This document shows positions 43,401-58,400 of a DNA stretch of 64,000 nt, one piece after another (position 1 is the stretch's first letter; each line of letters opens with the position of its first letter). Below the pieces are notes generated by a model. That model was not told where the DNA came from, ran no database searches, and was given only the letters and a program-made list of their open reading frames with translations. The DNA is from Zhengitettix transpicula. Taxonomy: Eukaryota > Arthropoda > Insecta > Orthoptera > Tetrigidae. The position numbers and the translations under genes were made by a program. The DNA lies in contig CM073591.1 of NCBI GenBank assembly GCA_037074705.1, positions 63,552,897 through 63,616,896 of the forward strand, read 5' to 3'.

Positions 43401-46400
43401 ATTAGCAATAGCAGTATTAAGAAAATACCCTATGGGAACTCAAAATAAATTAAATATATAAATGGGTATCTTGAATATGGGCACGTTACATTTTTTTTAT
43501 ATGGAAGAAGGCAAAGTAAATCAATATCCTTTCTAATCCACTATGTTAAACTTTGAGGAGATTGTAAAGTTGATACCACAGAGCTGAACCAGCTTTACTT
43601 TGGACTTTGAGCATTAAAGATGAATGGAGGCAGAGGATATTCTTTAAGACATTGTATTCTGCTGTACAAATGCAATGAAAAGAGAATACTTTTTAAAAAT
43701 TTTAATGTAACTAATAGAAAGATAAAAATAAATTCATTTTATAAGTAGTAAAGAAAATTCTTGCAAATGCTATCCAAGGGTATATAGAATGAAAGTGATT
43801 CAGTTTGGATAAATGAGACTCCCAAGAAAGGTAGATAAGACAGGAGAGCTCAGCAGTTGCAGCCTGAACTTTGAGATTCTTCTGGGTAACAGACAGAAAT
43901 TTCTACCTATACATTTTGTTTTCATAATATAACTATATTGAAAGTAGGAGTAATGTAATTAAAAATTTATCTTCTAAAATATCTGACAATTCTAAAAAAA
44001 ACTCCATTCCCTTACCAGTTTCTTCAAACTGGACTCACTATTAGTAGGAAGTTTGGTGACAGGTTGATAAACAAGGCATGAACTCTTATCAGATTTTCAC
44101 ACTATCTTCAGAAAAGTAAGTGCAAAGACAGCAGCTTCTGTAGATTTAGAAAAATGTGAATGCTGTGTTCCAGCAATGTTCTTAGCTAAAAACTGAAGTT
44201 TTCTTTTTGTACGAGGAGTTATCCAATATTCAAAGTGCACCAAACTATTGGTTAACTAGACAGCTTCTTTTAAACCATCTACCTTGGTGACATATTTTTC
44301 TAAACTCTCTTTTAGCATCCTTTCTTCTCTTATTTCCACAATGCTTCCTTGATAAAGTGTATATTTACCTGACAAAAAACCTTTAACTTTGTAGCCAATT
44401 ACTCCTATTACTGTGGCAATAGGCAATGTAATATACAAAACATAACTGAAAATAAATGCATATATTATATGTAGCATAGCACATTATATAGTATTAAATT
44501 CATGTCAAACTTTCAGCTTTATTGTACACAACATTCAGGATTTTCTGGACACAACTTTTCCTTATCAAAGATAATATGAGAATTTATATAATAAAGATGA
44601 AAGATTGACATGAATTGAATACTCTATCATCTGCTATGCTAACTAAAACATATGCAGTTACGCTGCATATATTACATTGTCTGCTGTCACAGTAATAGTA
44701 GTAATTGGCTACAAATTGTAAGGTTTTATGAAAGAAAAATATACATCTTTATGAAGGAAGAATAAAGGATGCCAAAAGAGAATTTAGAAAAATATGTCAA
44801 TAAGGTCCCACGGAGTATTTATAAGAAAAACATTCTGCCGTCTCTGGTTGAGTAAAATGTTAAATAACTGACATGTTACCCCACTTGATAGATTATCTGT
44901 GGCTTTTTGTAGGTAATGTATGGTACAGTAATGAAAAGATTATTTGTTGGTGCCGTGTGTACATTCAAACCTAGAATACATACATAACTGAACTTACCCA
45001 AATTCTTGTCACCTCATAACAAGAAATGACATATCCATTGACATAAATTATAAAGTACTCTCTTGACAACAATGAAATAATTATTAAAATTGGACAGTTA
45101 CATCTGATTTCATAACTTTTGATGACAATAAATTTGATTTTGAGTCTTAGAAACCCTATCCACTATATTGACATATATGAACTTTTCCTCTCTCTCTTTC
45201 TACATTCTTTTTTGAAAAGTATTGCTTCATTCCAAAGTGATTACTTTAAATGGCATATGTACTGTATCCACTGATAAAATAAATGTGTTTAATTGGTCCA
45301 TATCTTTCAGAAAGAGTTCTCAGATATCACAAGGGCACCAACAGTGATAGTCTTCCAGAAGAAGACAAAAGAGCTTGTAGCCATTGAAATGTCATGGTTT
45401 ATTCTCTGTTGGTACATGTGTGAAACCCAAAAATTCTTTCTGCAGCAACTACACTGGGATAGCCTATGATCATTAATGGTCCATATATATTGCTCACAAA
45501 CATATAATGAAAATATTCAAGATTGTTCAACTGTGAAACAAATTACCCAATTTTATGAATGATTAATCCATTTTATTTGACATTTCACAAATCTTGAATC
45601 CTTTTACAATAACTTACTGAAAACCACATTTTCATCGCATGCTGCTCATTTATAGTTCACATAAGATACTCTGCTTTGTAATACTAATAACCACACTAAG
45701 TTTCATTTATGAATTGGAACCAACCATTTGTGATAGACCATAATTCTTTCAAGAAATATTTTTCTTAAATTTATTTGGGGTTTAGTGTCAAGTGCGAAGA
45801 ATTATTCATAAATAAAAATATTCTACATGAATTGTTCTAATTTTAGTTTGAACTCATATATATTAAGTTTGAGCATTTATATGATTAAAGAAAGAAAAAA
45901 GTTTCTTGTTAATATTCAAATATAGATTAAGGTAGCATATTCCCAAAAAAATATACTCATAGTGAAACGAGAAAAATTGTGTTGGTATTGAGAAAATTTT
46001 AATGAAACAAAATTCAAAAAAATACAAGTGCAATGTATCATAGGTTCAATTTGGCTTGCACAAAATAGATTTTTTTGAGGATAAAATCTACAAAAATTAC
46101 ATATAAGCTAATAAAAATATCACTATAAAAATGTGATTTGTCAACAATATGAAATTGATTAGATTCATGGGAATATTCACCAACATCTCATAAAAAAAAT
46201 TGTACTGAGCAAAAAATAGAACACGAAGCTGAAGTTGTGTGCCTGGAATAACCTGATATTGAGCAGATTATGTCACAGTTAAATATAATTTGTATAATGG
46301 AGGAATAAACTTATTTTGCAACGTGTTTTCATTGAAATAATACTAGAATATTCATGAGACTTAATTTCCTATTGTGGAGCATTAAATTATATTGAGTAAA

Positions 46401-49400
46401 TCTTCCATCAAATAACTGTCATGAAAGAACACAATGATTAAGGATAAACTAAAATGTACTTCGACTAATAATTTATGGAAAACTTAATAAAAGAGTTGTT
46501 ACCACACTGGGTATTTACATGATCTGTCCCTGAGAGGTTTGATAAGTCAACTAATTGATTAGCTCACATTCACCTATAACACTACCCAGAAATTTTTAAA
46601 ATAAATTATTTCATGAGCTATATATAATAGAAAATGTTAATTATTGCAAATTGTAATTCTTGATCACCTTTAATGACTAATATACCTTTATACAAATACA
46701 TCTTTATACACTACAGATGATAAAGTTTATAAAAAAAAATAAGTGTAGAAAATTAAAATTTACATAATTTCCTTGTAGAGCAATTCGCCTTAATTTTCAA
46801 CTGTTTTAAAAAATCACTATTTCTAATGTAAGAGAAGTAAGATATGCCCATTTGCTCATTGACTAAATTGTACAAATTGCTGTGAGATAAAAAAGTATTC
46901 ATAGCAATAAATACAAAGAAAATGATGGTGCAAAAACAAAATTTTGAGGACAGAAAAACAAGGTCTAGGGAGAAAATCTATCACAAAATTAATCTCAAAC
47001 CATATTTACTCATTTCTATATGATCTCATAAATTATTTATTGGAGAGTATGTTTCATAATCAATATTACTATTGAATAGATGCATGTAAAACTTTAATAT
47101 TATAACTAATTAATGACAATCATTATATAATTAATAAGCAAACTGAGAACTCAGTTTACTATAAATATAAATGGAATTTTAAATTAAAATGAGTAAATTT
47201 GGTAGTCCTGACTCAACAAATGTTACTTTCAAATCTACTACAAATGAGAGATAAAAACAAGAATGTATATACAAAAGGCTGATTAAGCATTTATTCATCT
47301 TCCCTGAGGTTCTTCACATCAGTCAAAATAGTTAGAACATTATATATAAAAAAGAGGATCTATATGGTGATTTAATATGTTCACAGCCGCACATATTATC
47401 CATACTTGTCATACATGTGATATGTTCAATATCACTAAAATTAAATCAGTTGTATACCTGATTTGACTAAAACATGTAAACAACAAGATAAGTAGAATAT
47501 TTACATTTACATTAAAAAGTATGTTATAAACAATGATTGTGTGAAGGGCAAATGTTTTACAAAGAAAATGTGTGTATTTTGCATTTATGGCAAAATAGGT
47601 TACATGGTGCTGATGTAGGGTGAGAGCCACCCGTATCCAGGTTGCTGTGCTCTGCGATGATCTGAGACCAGCCGAACATCAACAAAGCGAGAATTTTCAG
47701 GCACAGCCATTTCTTTAACCAAGAGCAGGTGGACAGCATAGATGAGGTAACTGCGGAAAATATGATCGAAATGTGTCAGACTGAAATGCTAAAAGCAGAC
47801 AAGCCAGGAAAAGAAATCATATGTCTGCATTTTCATGTACTTAAAGTATGGCGATACAAATTTTTAATGCAGAGCTAAAATTTACAATGCCTCACCATTT
47901 CCGAAATGCTAAAATGAATTAAAAGTAAAAATAAAATACATAGTAGAGGTTAAAGGCAGAAAATTAATAGTTGAATGTTCAAATTGCCACAAATATGTTA
48001 CAAATGCAAAACAGATTCTCTGAATCAAAAGCTGACTTGAGAAAGGTATACCAGAAAATTAGAATTTAAATAATAATAATTACCATTAATGTCTAACATT
48101 TTTATTAGCATATTTAAATTCCATCATGAAAATTTCTTCCCCTAAATTCACCAGAAAAACAATAAATTGATATTTACCAAGAATCCAGACTCTTTCAGAT
48201 TTCAAGTTATCATAACCAAAATTGGCATTTTTCAATTTTGGCAACAAACATCCCCGGCAATTAATCAGCACAAATAATGGAGTGTAACAGTACATAGTGA
48301 TTTTATTTTTCAGACCATGTTCTATTTCTTCAAACTTGAAATAAAAATCCACAAATATAGCATTGATAGAAAAGCACAACAGATAAAAATTCACTTCTCA
48401 AACAAGTTGTTTGGTTTCTCCACTTAAAGCATTGTGTGTTATTCTCTCACAGTGAAAAATATTGAGTTTTTTTAAAAAAAATTGACGAGGTTTGTTATAA
48501 AAAATAAATATTTAAACATGTTATTGTGAGCAAAAGTTTCACTTGCATATGACGATAAATTTAAAGATCTATTATGACATTAAGTAAGCCTTAAAATATT
48601 GTGAAATATTTTGAGCTGTTCTTATCTTCTCAAATTCTGACACTCAAATACAATCCCAATCAATACACAGAAATAAAACCTAAAAAATCTCACAGCAAGG
48701 CATACACAATTCCAATCCTAATCAACATGTACAAAGAAATTTCAATGCAAGGCATGTCTGAATACAAAACTATTTTAAAAAACTCAAAATGTCAATGGGC
48801 AAATCAATACAAAATTTTTGGGGACAGATGACAACATTCATACATTTGTAACACAGGGTGTCAGATTATAATGTTAAAAACTGAATGCACCAGTGAAGAA
48901 CTCTGTTAAATCTATAAGAAAAGTTTACCATTCTATATCTGATGGATGAAAATTAAGATTTCAAAACAACCGAGACCACAAAGTTTGCTTTATCATTAAC
49001 TTCCAAGTGTGGTTGATAGGTAAACAGGGTTATTTTCTTCTGAAAGAAGTTCCTCTGTTTCAGCTTGTCAACTCTGAAAGTGAGTGGCTTGCCTGAAATT
49101 GAAGGTCAGTGTCGCCAATCAGTACAGGAGAAAGTTATTCAAATTTTTTCCTGTGTTCAGTGGTGAAGCACAACTTCAATTCCAAGTAAGCCACCATATT
49201 TCTCTTTTTCCTTTCCAAAATAATTGTTTATACATACATACAATATTAGGAGCATCTACTATGGAATAGGAACTAATTTGGCGACGAAGTCACATTCGAA
49301 CGTAGTGAGGAAGGATAGGAGAAATAGGAGGATTACGCTTTGTGTGAATTAATATGCTCAGACATAGAAACACACACATAGAAAGGCATATGTTCAAAGT

Positions 49401-52400
49401 AAGGAGAAGGAAGGAAGAAGAAGGAAAGACTGAAAATATTTAACCCAGGCAGGACTTGAACCTGCATGATATGCTTAGTACACAGACACCTTAACCATCT
49501 AGGCCGCCGGGTCAAGTTCCTGACCAGGCAAATATAGGCAGTCTTATTATGAATAAATGGTTATTTAGAGGAAGAATGGATAGAGTAGATAGAGAGTAGA
49601 GACACTGATGCTGACTTACCAGAAATCAATAGTTGGTCCAGTCTGGCATAGGTTGAATGATTCGTGCTCAGCTGGCACACAGTTCAGAACTCCTTCCACA
49701 ACCAAGGGGACTCAGGCCCTTGAAAATTTGAACTTCCACCTATGACAGGCTGGACCAACGATTGATTTCAGGAAAGTTAGCATCGCTCTCTCTCTTTCCT
49801 ATCCAAATGTGTTAAATATATATACATAATGTCCAGTGACTTTAACTAACAATACCAGGTTGGAAGCCTTTCTTCATGTTATTCACTATTTTTTCCAAAT
49901 AAAAAAGTGCAAAATAGATTGATGAAACCAAACTATTTCTTTTAAATGTTGCCAAAAAACTATTTCTTCTTAAATAATGTCAACCACCACAGCACTTTCT
50001 AGTTTAAGAAACAAAAAGTTTTCTTACTAATACCTAATTATGTATTTTAAAATTTTCTTTGATCACCTATTGAGTGTTAGGCTAATGAAACTCAGGTCCA
50101 TTTTCTGGAATACTAAGGCATAACCAAACCTACCAGATTAAAATCTAGTCAGGCAAACAATATCACTGCCCTATTCAGCCAATAGACAACATTCTTTGTT
50201 ATTTGACTATTTGCAAATGTGCCAATAGCAACATTTATTCCAATAGGCCAACAAGGTTTACACAACAAATACAAATACAATAAACATCAGATCTTTTTTT
50301 GATTGTTAATTGTTCTATCCAAACAAATACATAAAAATTTAACAAGTAGATAATGAATTAGTCAATAAATAGCAAATTAGGAGATAAAATAAATACCACA
50401 CAACATTTCTCCAAATGTATTTATAATATCTACACTATATATGTCATTCAATAACTTTTGAATAATAACTCATTTATGCTTCTCTCAAAACAGATACATA
50501 TTCAAAAATGTTTTAAGAAACACAACACTTTTAAGTATGATAAATCATAATAAGAACACACAATTTTTTAAATATATAATTATAAACTAATTTCTATAGA
50601 CTCATAGAGATAACTTAATGGTAAATAAACATACTGAGTAATAATATTAATAAATTCAATAATGTAATATTTAAACAATATTGTTATTGTGAACAATGAA
50701 TTTTACCTTAAATACACAATTATACATCCATAGATCAAAATCTTTTGACAAGCAACACATACATCTTACCTCTATTAGGCGCATTTCTTCTAGATCAACA
50801 TCAACAGCTGTTATGACTTCAGTATCTTGTTGCATAGCTTTCTGCAGAAATTAAAAAATATAATTAATTATTACAATTGAAATGTTAGAAATACATTTAT
50901 ACAATGAAGCATTCATGCAATTATCAATCCTTGGTTAATAATTGTAACTAATTCTTACTGCTTAAATATGCAGCAAATAGGTTTATTATATTACATTTTG
51001 CATTAGATATGCATTACTGGGTCTTCGTGATCTGAGCCCAATGCACATAAACGATTGTTAAGTAGCTGTTATCATTGTTTTCTTTCTCATTTTACTGAAT
51101 TAATCAAAAGGAAATGCTAATGCATTACATACATTTATAAAATGTATAAATTATTATAATTTCAATAAATTAATCACCAAGTCTAGTTTTTTTTGGTTTA
51201 AAATTCTAAAACTCATTTTTGTCAATAACAAAGTGCACTACTATCTCCTGAAGAAACATTATGAACCCTTTTAGCCAGCCAGAATATGGCTGTATGTTTC
51301 TTGAAGGAGGAGGTTAGCATCCTGTAAGTATCAAAAAGTAATATATTTAGATTTGCTGGTTTTGGTTATCCAGTTAGTGTAATGTAACCAATCACTTTGT
51401 AAATTATATCTTTATCTTCATGAACTCACAACAGATTCAATAATTTTTTCCTTACATTTTGTGTATTCCTGCAATAGCATACACCATAATTTAATACTAT
51501 GTTCAATTATTCTGGCAGCTGTAACCCATATTCTAAATCGTCTTTTCAATTATTTCATTACAGGAGTTTGCCAATATTTTTTAAAGAATTGTGGCATAGC
51601 TTTCACTTTTACATGTTTCTATATATTTAATGATTCTGATATCATTTTACTCTAGACAAAAATAATTTATAAAAAAATTGCTAACATTGTTTATATGCAT
51701 ACATATTTTAAAATTCTTATATCCAAAGAGGTTAGCAGCTTGAGAATATCATCTGCTATTTTGTTTTCCTAATACATAATAGATTTCAAGAGAATTGTAA
51801 GAGAAAAACATGACAGTACAAGCATTCATCATAATCATCATCACGCAGATTTTCACATGGTACCCTTCCATTTTCCCCTGTCTTCTACTATTCTCTTCAG
51901 GTTGATATACTTTCCGCATTCTTTGATGTCATCTATTACCTTCTGTTTCCCCTCAATCTCTTCCCGTGAATTAGTCCTTCTATCAATAGCTTCAATTAGG
52001 AAACAATCCCATTTTAGTGTGAGCCCTACCCAGATCATCTTCCTTTCTCTTATAATTTGCAGCAGTCTTGTCATTATTTCCATCCATCTTATTCTTCCAC
52101 ATCCACATCACAAAAGCTTCCAGCATTTTCTCATCCTCTCTTTTCAACATCCACATCTCTGCACCATATAGTACCAACTCCAGGCAAAGCATTTGCCTAA
52201 TCTTTTCCTCAGACCTTTATCTAGTTTTCCACATAATAACTTCACTTTCTATTAAATACTTCCTTCACTATAGCAATGCACATTTTTTACTTTCTGATGG
52301 CATCTCAAGTCTTCAATGACTATTCTTCCCATATATTTAAAGGAAATTACTTGGCTGATTTTTACTTGCCTGTTTTCTTCCTTTACTAATAATCACCATG

Positions 52401-55400
52401 CTCTTTGTTTTTGATTTGATAATTTTCATGCCATATTCCTCAAAAGCTTCATTTAAATCTTTTAGCCTTTTGTTAGCTGTTCATTCACTTTCTGCAGTAC
52501 AATGTCATCAGCAAATTGTATACATTCTATTCTCTTTCCACTGTTATGTATTCCTCTTTTTCCATCTAAGCATTTCCCTATGATCTGTTTTAATTATATG
52601 TTGAACAGGAAAGGGGAAAGGCAACACCCTTGTCTAAGTTCCCTTTCAATGCTGCTTTCTTCTGAGATTTTATTTCTAATTCTAATCATTACATTCGGTT
52701 AAATGTACAAATTGTGTATTAGTCTCCTCTCCTTACAATATATTTCTTTCCTGTTCAACATGCCATCAGTTTCTTCCACTGAACCCTGTCAATAAAAATA
52801 GCATATATTTATCTATTTTCCTCAATATATCTCCCATCTATGTTTCTTAACAAGCACTAGCATCTTGTGTACCGCTTCCTTTCTTGAATCCAAACTGTTC
52901 TTCTCCAATATCTCCTTCTAATTTGCCATTTAACCTTTCATCAGCACTCTCAGTAGTATTTTGGCTGCATGAGAGATTAGACTAATAGTTCTATACTCTT
53001 CACTTTTCCTTGTATTTCTCATTTTCTTGATGGGTATCATTACTACTTCAAGAAAGTTCCAGACATTCTCCTGCATCATATATCTTATTACAAAGGTGTA
53101 CTATCTCAGTCCTTCCTCTTTTTCCTAAACTCTTTAGCACTTCTGCTGGCAGATTATCAATGCTGCATGCATTTATATTTTTCATTTCTGCCATTGCCTT
53201 TTCCATTTCTTCTATTCAGCCTGTTTCGCTTGAACGGCCCTAACAGGAGCATAGTTATTCTAGTCATTGGTTAATACAAACCTCCTTGCCATGATAAGGC
53301 AGTAGTATAAAAAAATTATTTATTCCTATATTCACCTACTAGTAATTTGCTTTCAATTCATTTTAAACAATGAGTGTTTAGAAATAGAAATTACAAATAT
53401 AAAATGTGATTTAAATAAATGAAAGTATTAATAAATAAAACATTTGAATAAAGAACACTACTTAATGCTACATACCTTAATAGCATATTCTGCTTTTAGA
53501 AGCAATTTCTTTTGCTTTCGTCTTTCTTTCTCCTGACGTCTCCTTTCTTTCTCTAGTCTTCGGCGTTCACGTTCCATTTTTCTTTGATCTGCTTCTGTTT
53601 GTGTTTGTGCTACTTCCATTGGCGATAAGAAAGGAATAGAGCATTCTGCAGCTACAAAATAATGAAGGACTGAATAATAAAGCTAATGATGCAAGTAAAT
53701 AAACTATAACAAGATTCCTTATTACTTTCAAATCAAGTATATAGGATATTTACTTTAACAATTTATTTTTTCTACTCAAGTCAAGTATAACTCAAATTTG
53801 CCAGATTGTAAATTTTGAATTACTGTTTCTCAGGTCTATAAAAGCTTGAATTCAGAGTAAAAATTAAATAATGAAATAAATAGAATCACATTCTGTAATA
53901 AATGTGTCTCATATTTCCAAGTGAACAGTATAACAGGTTTTATATACATGAATTAAAATGATTATAATGGAGAATAAATATATTTACAATATTGTTAATA
54001 AAATTTGGTGATAGAAGGCCATCAAATTGAGCTTAATTAGATTAATATGGTAGGTTCCTCCCACAAACATTAACTTGCATGAAGTTCTTCATACAAAAAG
54101 TTGAATGCACTCAGGTTGACCATTTTTGTTGACACCAAACCAAAAAGACTCAAGGAAGTATATTGTGTTTGGAAAAATTTAAGCTAATCTGAAGGACGCC
54201 TGTAATTGATTTGTGGCTGTAGATGAATCATGTGTCTACTATTACATCAGAGACAAAACAGCAGAGAAATGGTGTTGGTTAAGGCAAATACAGAAACAAT
54301 TTTCACTGTGAAAAACTAATGAATTTTTTTTTGGATTGATTATTTAGAAAATAGTAAAACAATAAACTACATTACAGAACAATTTGCATAGTGAATTCAA
54401 ATGCAAACAGCCTAGATTAGCAAACAAATAAGTGTTCTTCCACCAGGACTATTTGCCTACTCACTCATGACAATAGCAAAAATGAATGAATTGACTTTAA
54501 AGAATTTCTCATACATACCAGATTTTATACCATGACTTTTCACTGTTTTGAACTACAATATATGGCTTGTAGGGAAAATAAAGTTTCATAAAATTAAGAG
54601 GCTATTTGTGCTGTAATTAAGTAAGTCCAATTTTTATTTTATGATTGGGATTTCATGTTTTGAAGTTTTTTCAGACTCTTGTACAGTTAATAATGGTGAT
54701 ATTCAAACTAATATAAATCAATATAAGATTACCATATAAAACAGAATTGAACTTTTGTTATAAATTGGAATAATTGCATGTTCATAAAAAATTGAAATTA
54801 CTTAGAAGTGCTCACTTTCAATACGCTCACAAACATTTGTAGCTCCTATTTTTAATTGTTTTGACAGTTATCTTCAAACACCTTAGATGAAGATTACACA
54901 ATCATACATATAAGTCCAGTCTTTGACAAATTCAGCAGTTTTGATATTTTAGTTGTTTTTTTTTTAAAAAAAATACTGTGTTAAAATAGACAATAAATTT
55001 TTAATGTTTATTATTTATATGCTTTGTTTTAGTTTACAATATCTATTTTTAATGGATTTGCAATACATTTTCATCAAACATTCTGCCATTTTCCAAGCAT
55101 TTGATTTTATGACTAACCTGCCAAGGGAACGTGAGACAATGGAAATGTGCTGCCAGTAGTTGTCTGAGGGATGACATTGGGCATCACAATACCTGGAGAA
55201 GGTACAACAGCATTTGGTGCCACTGATGAAACTGTGATTGCACTTGGACTAAGCACAGGTGTTGGACTTAGAGAGGTAACAGGTATCACCTGGAGCATGT
55301 TACCCACTTGCAGTACTTGACTTGATGGTTGGTTGGATTTCACTGGAGGTGGTGGAGGAGGGGGAGGTGGGGGTGGAGGCAGCTTCTCGCTGGGCACAAC

Positions 55401-58400
55401 CTAGTGAAATAGAAAATGAAAATTTAATTGCTTTATATGATGGAGAACATTTAATATTTTTTTCATAAATTTCATGCCACATAACACTAATATGATCAAC
55501 TTTCTTTCAGTAATTATAAAAAAAAGTTCTGGTTATTTGACCTCATAAGTTAACATGTAGAAACAATATTTTGAGGCTAAGGAATTTACATTTGACTCAT
55601 TAATATCTATATTGTAAAAAAATCAAATTAATAACTTAAATGTTAAATAAGATTTAAACAATTGCCACTTTGAAAATCATATTTTAAAATTTCACACATG
55701 AATATAAAAATTTAAGATGGAAAAAAAAATTCTTCAAATTAGAAACAGGAAATGTATCAATTTTTAGAACAAGTAATAATTTCCTTCACCAGAAAAGCAC
55801 CATGCAACTACATATTTCACAGTAGATCAATCACAAACAATTTTAAACAGATTCAAAATTTCACACTTAGTTAAGCATATAATTACAATATGCACATATA
55901 TGTAAGCAGAATATTTAAAAATAAGTAACTTTTGAATAAAAATTCAATTAATGTCATATAAATTATAGGATTTTATAGAAAACTAAATAACCAGAATGTT
56001 GTGTGTTTCATTTTTCATCTGCCTACATTACACAATATTAATATAAATTTCTTCTGGAATATTAAAAATATAACTTTAGATAGAGGACTTCTTTTCATGT
56101 TTTGTTTTACACACATTATCAAATAATTACAAACATCACATTTTCATAATGTGCAATTCAATTTTACAAGAAAATAGACAAAGAGTTTTATTATAATGAG
56201 GCAAAAAAATAATTTGGTCCAGTTACAAACTTTTAATCCCTACTACATTTTGGTAACTCTTAAAAACACTGAAAATGTGAGAATTTGTAGTTTATCCAAG
56301 TGAATCAAATAGATAAAACATTCTCAAGTTTTAACCTGTGACCTGAGGATGATGGCACAGATAGCAATCTGGTAACATTGTGTTACTACTATTTACATAC
56401 TTGACCCAGGTTGGAACCTCAGAATTTTTTATCCAAAAAATGGGAAGTAACAAAGTGCTTAGTTGAAATATTTTTACTCTAATTTAATTTGACTTGTTTT
56501 ATGTGATTATGATAATTCACAAACAAAATATCACTTACACATAGAATATTCCCAGACTGCATAATGAGTGGCTGTTGTGCCTGTTGTGGCGGTAATTCAG
56601 CTGGAACCACTTGAAGCATATTGCCAACCTGAACAGAATGGGTTCTTTAAAAATATAGTTTAAAACAGTAGTACACTTTTTTCCGTTAAATTCCTTAAAC
56701 TGCAATTCATTCACAAAACTGGTACTTTACAAACATTTAAAGGCAGATGTTCTCTTCTACATACATTTCAATACCTATAATGTACAATGATATTAAGTTT
56801 GGTCCTGTTCTTGCTTTTCTTTACACATTGTGTGTCTAAGTATTTATTTCTTGGAGGACTAAACTAGATAGTCTTCTGGGATTTCAGCTGGGTAAACTCA
56901 TCATATTTGCCAGACGATGAAGTGGCATTCACCAAAACATTGCGTGCTATTGATGAGTTTACCTGAGAAGATTTTATCCAATTTATACACTGGAAAAACC
57001 TTCATTCCACAAACAACTAAACTTTAGTCCATGTAATATGCAGAATTTTTCCCTATTGCCCCACTATTATAACACTTGTCTGAGCAGTTAACTTATGTTG
57101 CCTTGAAGGTATTTACAGTAGCCTGTATAGTTCAAAAGCTATGTAAGCAGAACATAACAGTAATAAATATAGAGTACAACAACATGAACATATTAGCCTT
57201 CCAAGAGTTTTTGGAGTAAAATCCGTGTCAAAAATTTTTAAAGCACTAAAAGGAAAAAAATATTCTGAAAACCATAAACTTTATCAAGAATAAAATTGAT
57301 GTAAATACTTTACCAAAGAATTTCTAAAACTTTAAATTATAATATAATCAATTACAATAAATTACAAAGATGTGTTAATTATATAATTCACCTGTAACAC
57401 TCTCGAGCAATGGCTCTGTGGTGGAGTAGGATATGATTCAGCTTGTGGCTCCCACATTGACATGTCAGGCATGATATGTGTTGGTGTTGGCAACAATGGT
57501 CCCAGCTTCTTTGGCCTTGTATGTTGTAGATTTTCATATGCTTCATTACTTTGGTAAGAAGAAAAGTAAGGATAGGCTTGAGTCTGGTAAAACTGATTAG
57601 ATGGAGGAGGTGGTGGAGAAGAGCTTTCCTTCACTCGGAGTTCTAATTCAATTCGGTCATCAAGTGAAATTCTCCTAGGTGAATTGAGGCTTTTTGGTTG
57701 TTGCACATTTGGGGTGTCACACAATACATTAAATACTGTGTCATCATGCTTTTGAGATGCAATTAAAAGATCAGAATCACTTATTGTTGAATCTGCTATA
57801 CTAAGTTTAAATCCAACAAGAGGAGAACTTTCTCCACTAATCTGGGTTTCATTTACACAATTTGTCGTTGGTAATGGAATGTCTTTTGTTTGTGGAGATA
57901 TTTCTGGTATGATTTCAGTTCTTTTAATAATCTTAGAGACATTATTTCTTAGGTCATGAATTTCAGTTTTATAAATAGTTGTATTTTCTGTTTCATGAAA
58001 GTTATCCTGTTGCTCCTTGTTAACTTTCTCACTACAAAAGGCATAAGAATTATTGCTCTCAATTCCTGTATACTGATGCATAACACTATTATCTATATTA
58101 TCCATGTTTTGTATATTCCTCAGCATTTCTCTGTCAGCAAAATCCTGTTCAAAGTCACTTTCACATTCTTTCACTACAACATAATTTGTCGTTTTGTCCC
58201 AATACTCATTACTTATTTGGGCTTGACCAATTTCATATCTCTTGAAACATTCCTTTGCATTTTCCTGAGTAGTGTGTTCTGGAACAAAGGTATACGTATC
58301 AGATTCTTTATTAGAAATAGTACTACTACTACTATTCTGACAATTGTCAAAGTCTTCTTTATAGCTATTTTTTGCTTCTGTGTGAGTATTGCAGGGCCAA

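Noticed and set aside
47557..47739. Possible secreted peptide MLSTCSWLKKWLCLKILALL...
   Set aside because: Hydrophobic N-terminus but no promoter, no splice support and no homologous look. Probably a chance frame over an old repeat patch.
48086..48394. 102-codon minus-strand frame
   Set aside because: AT-rich composition (Phe/Ile/Asn/Lys) and no motif. Located in an intron.
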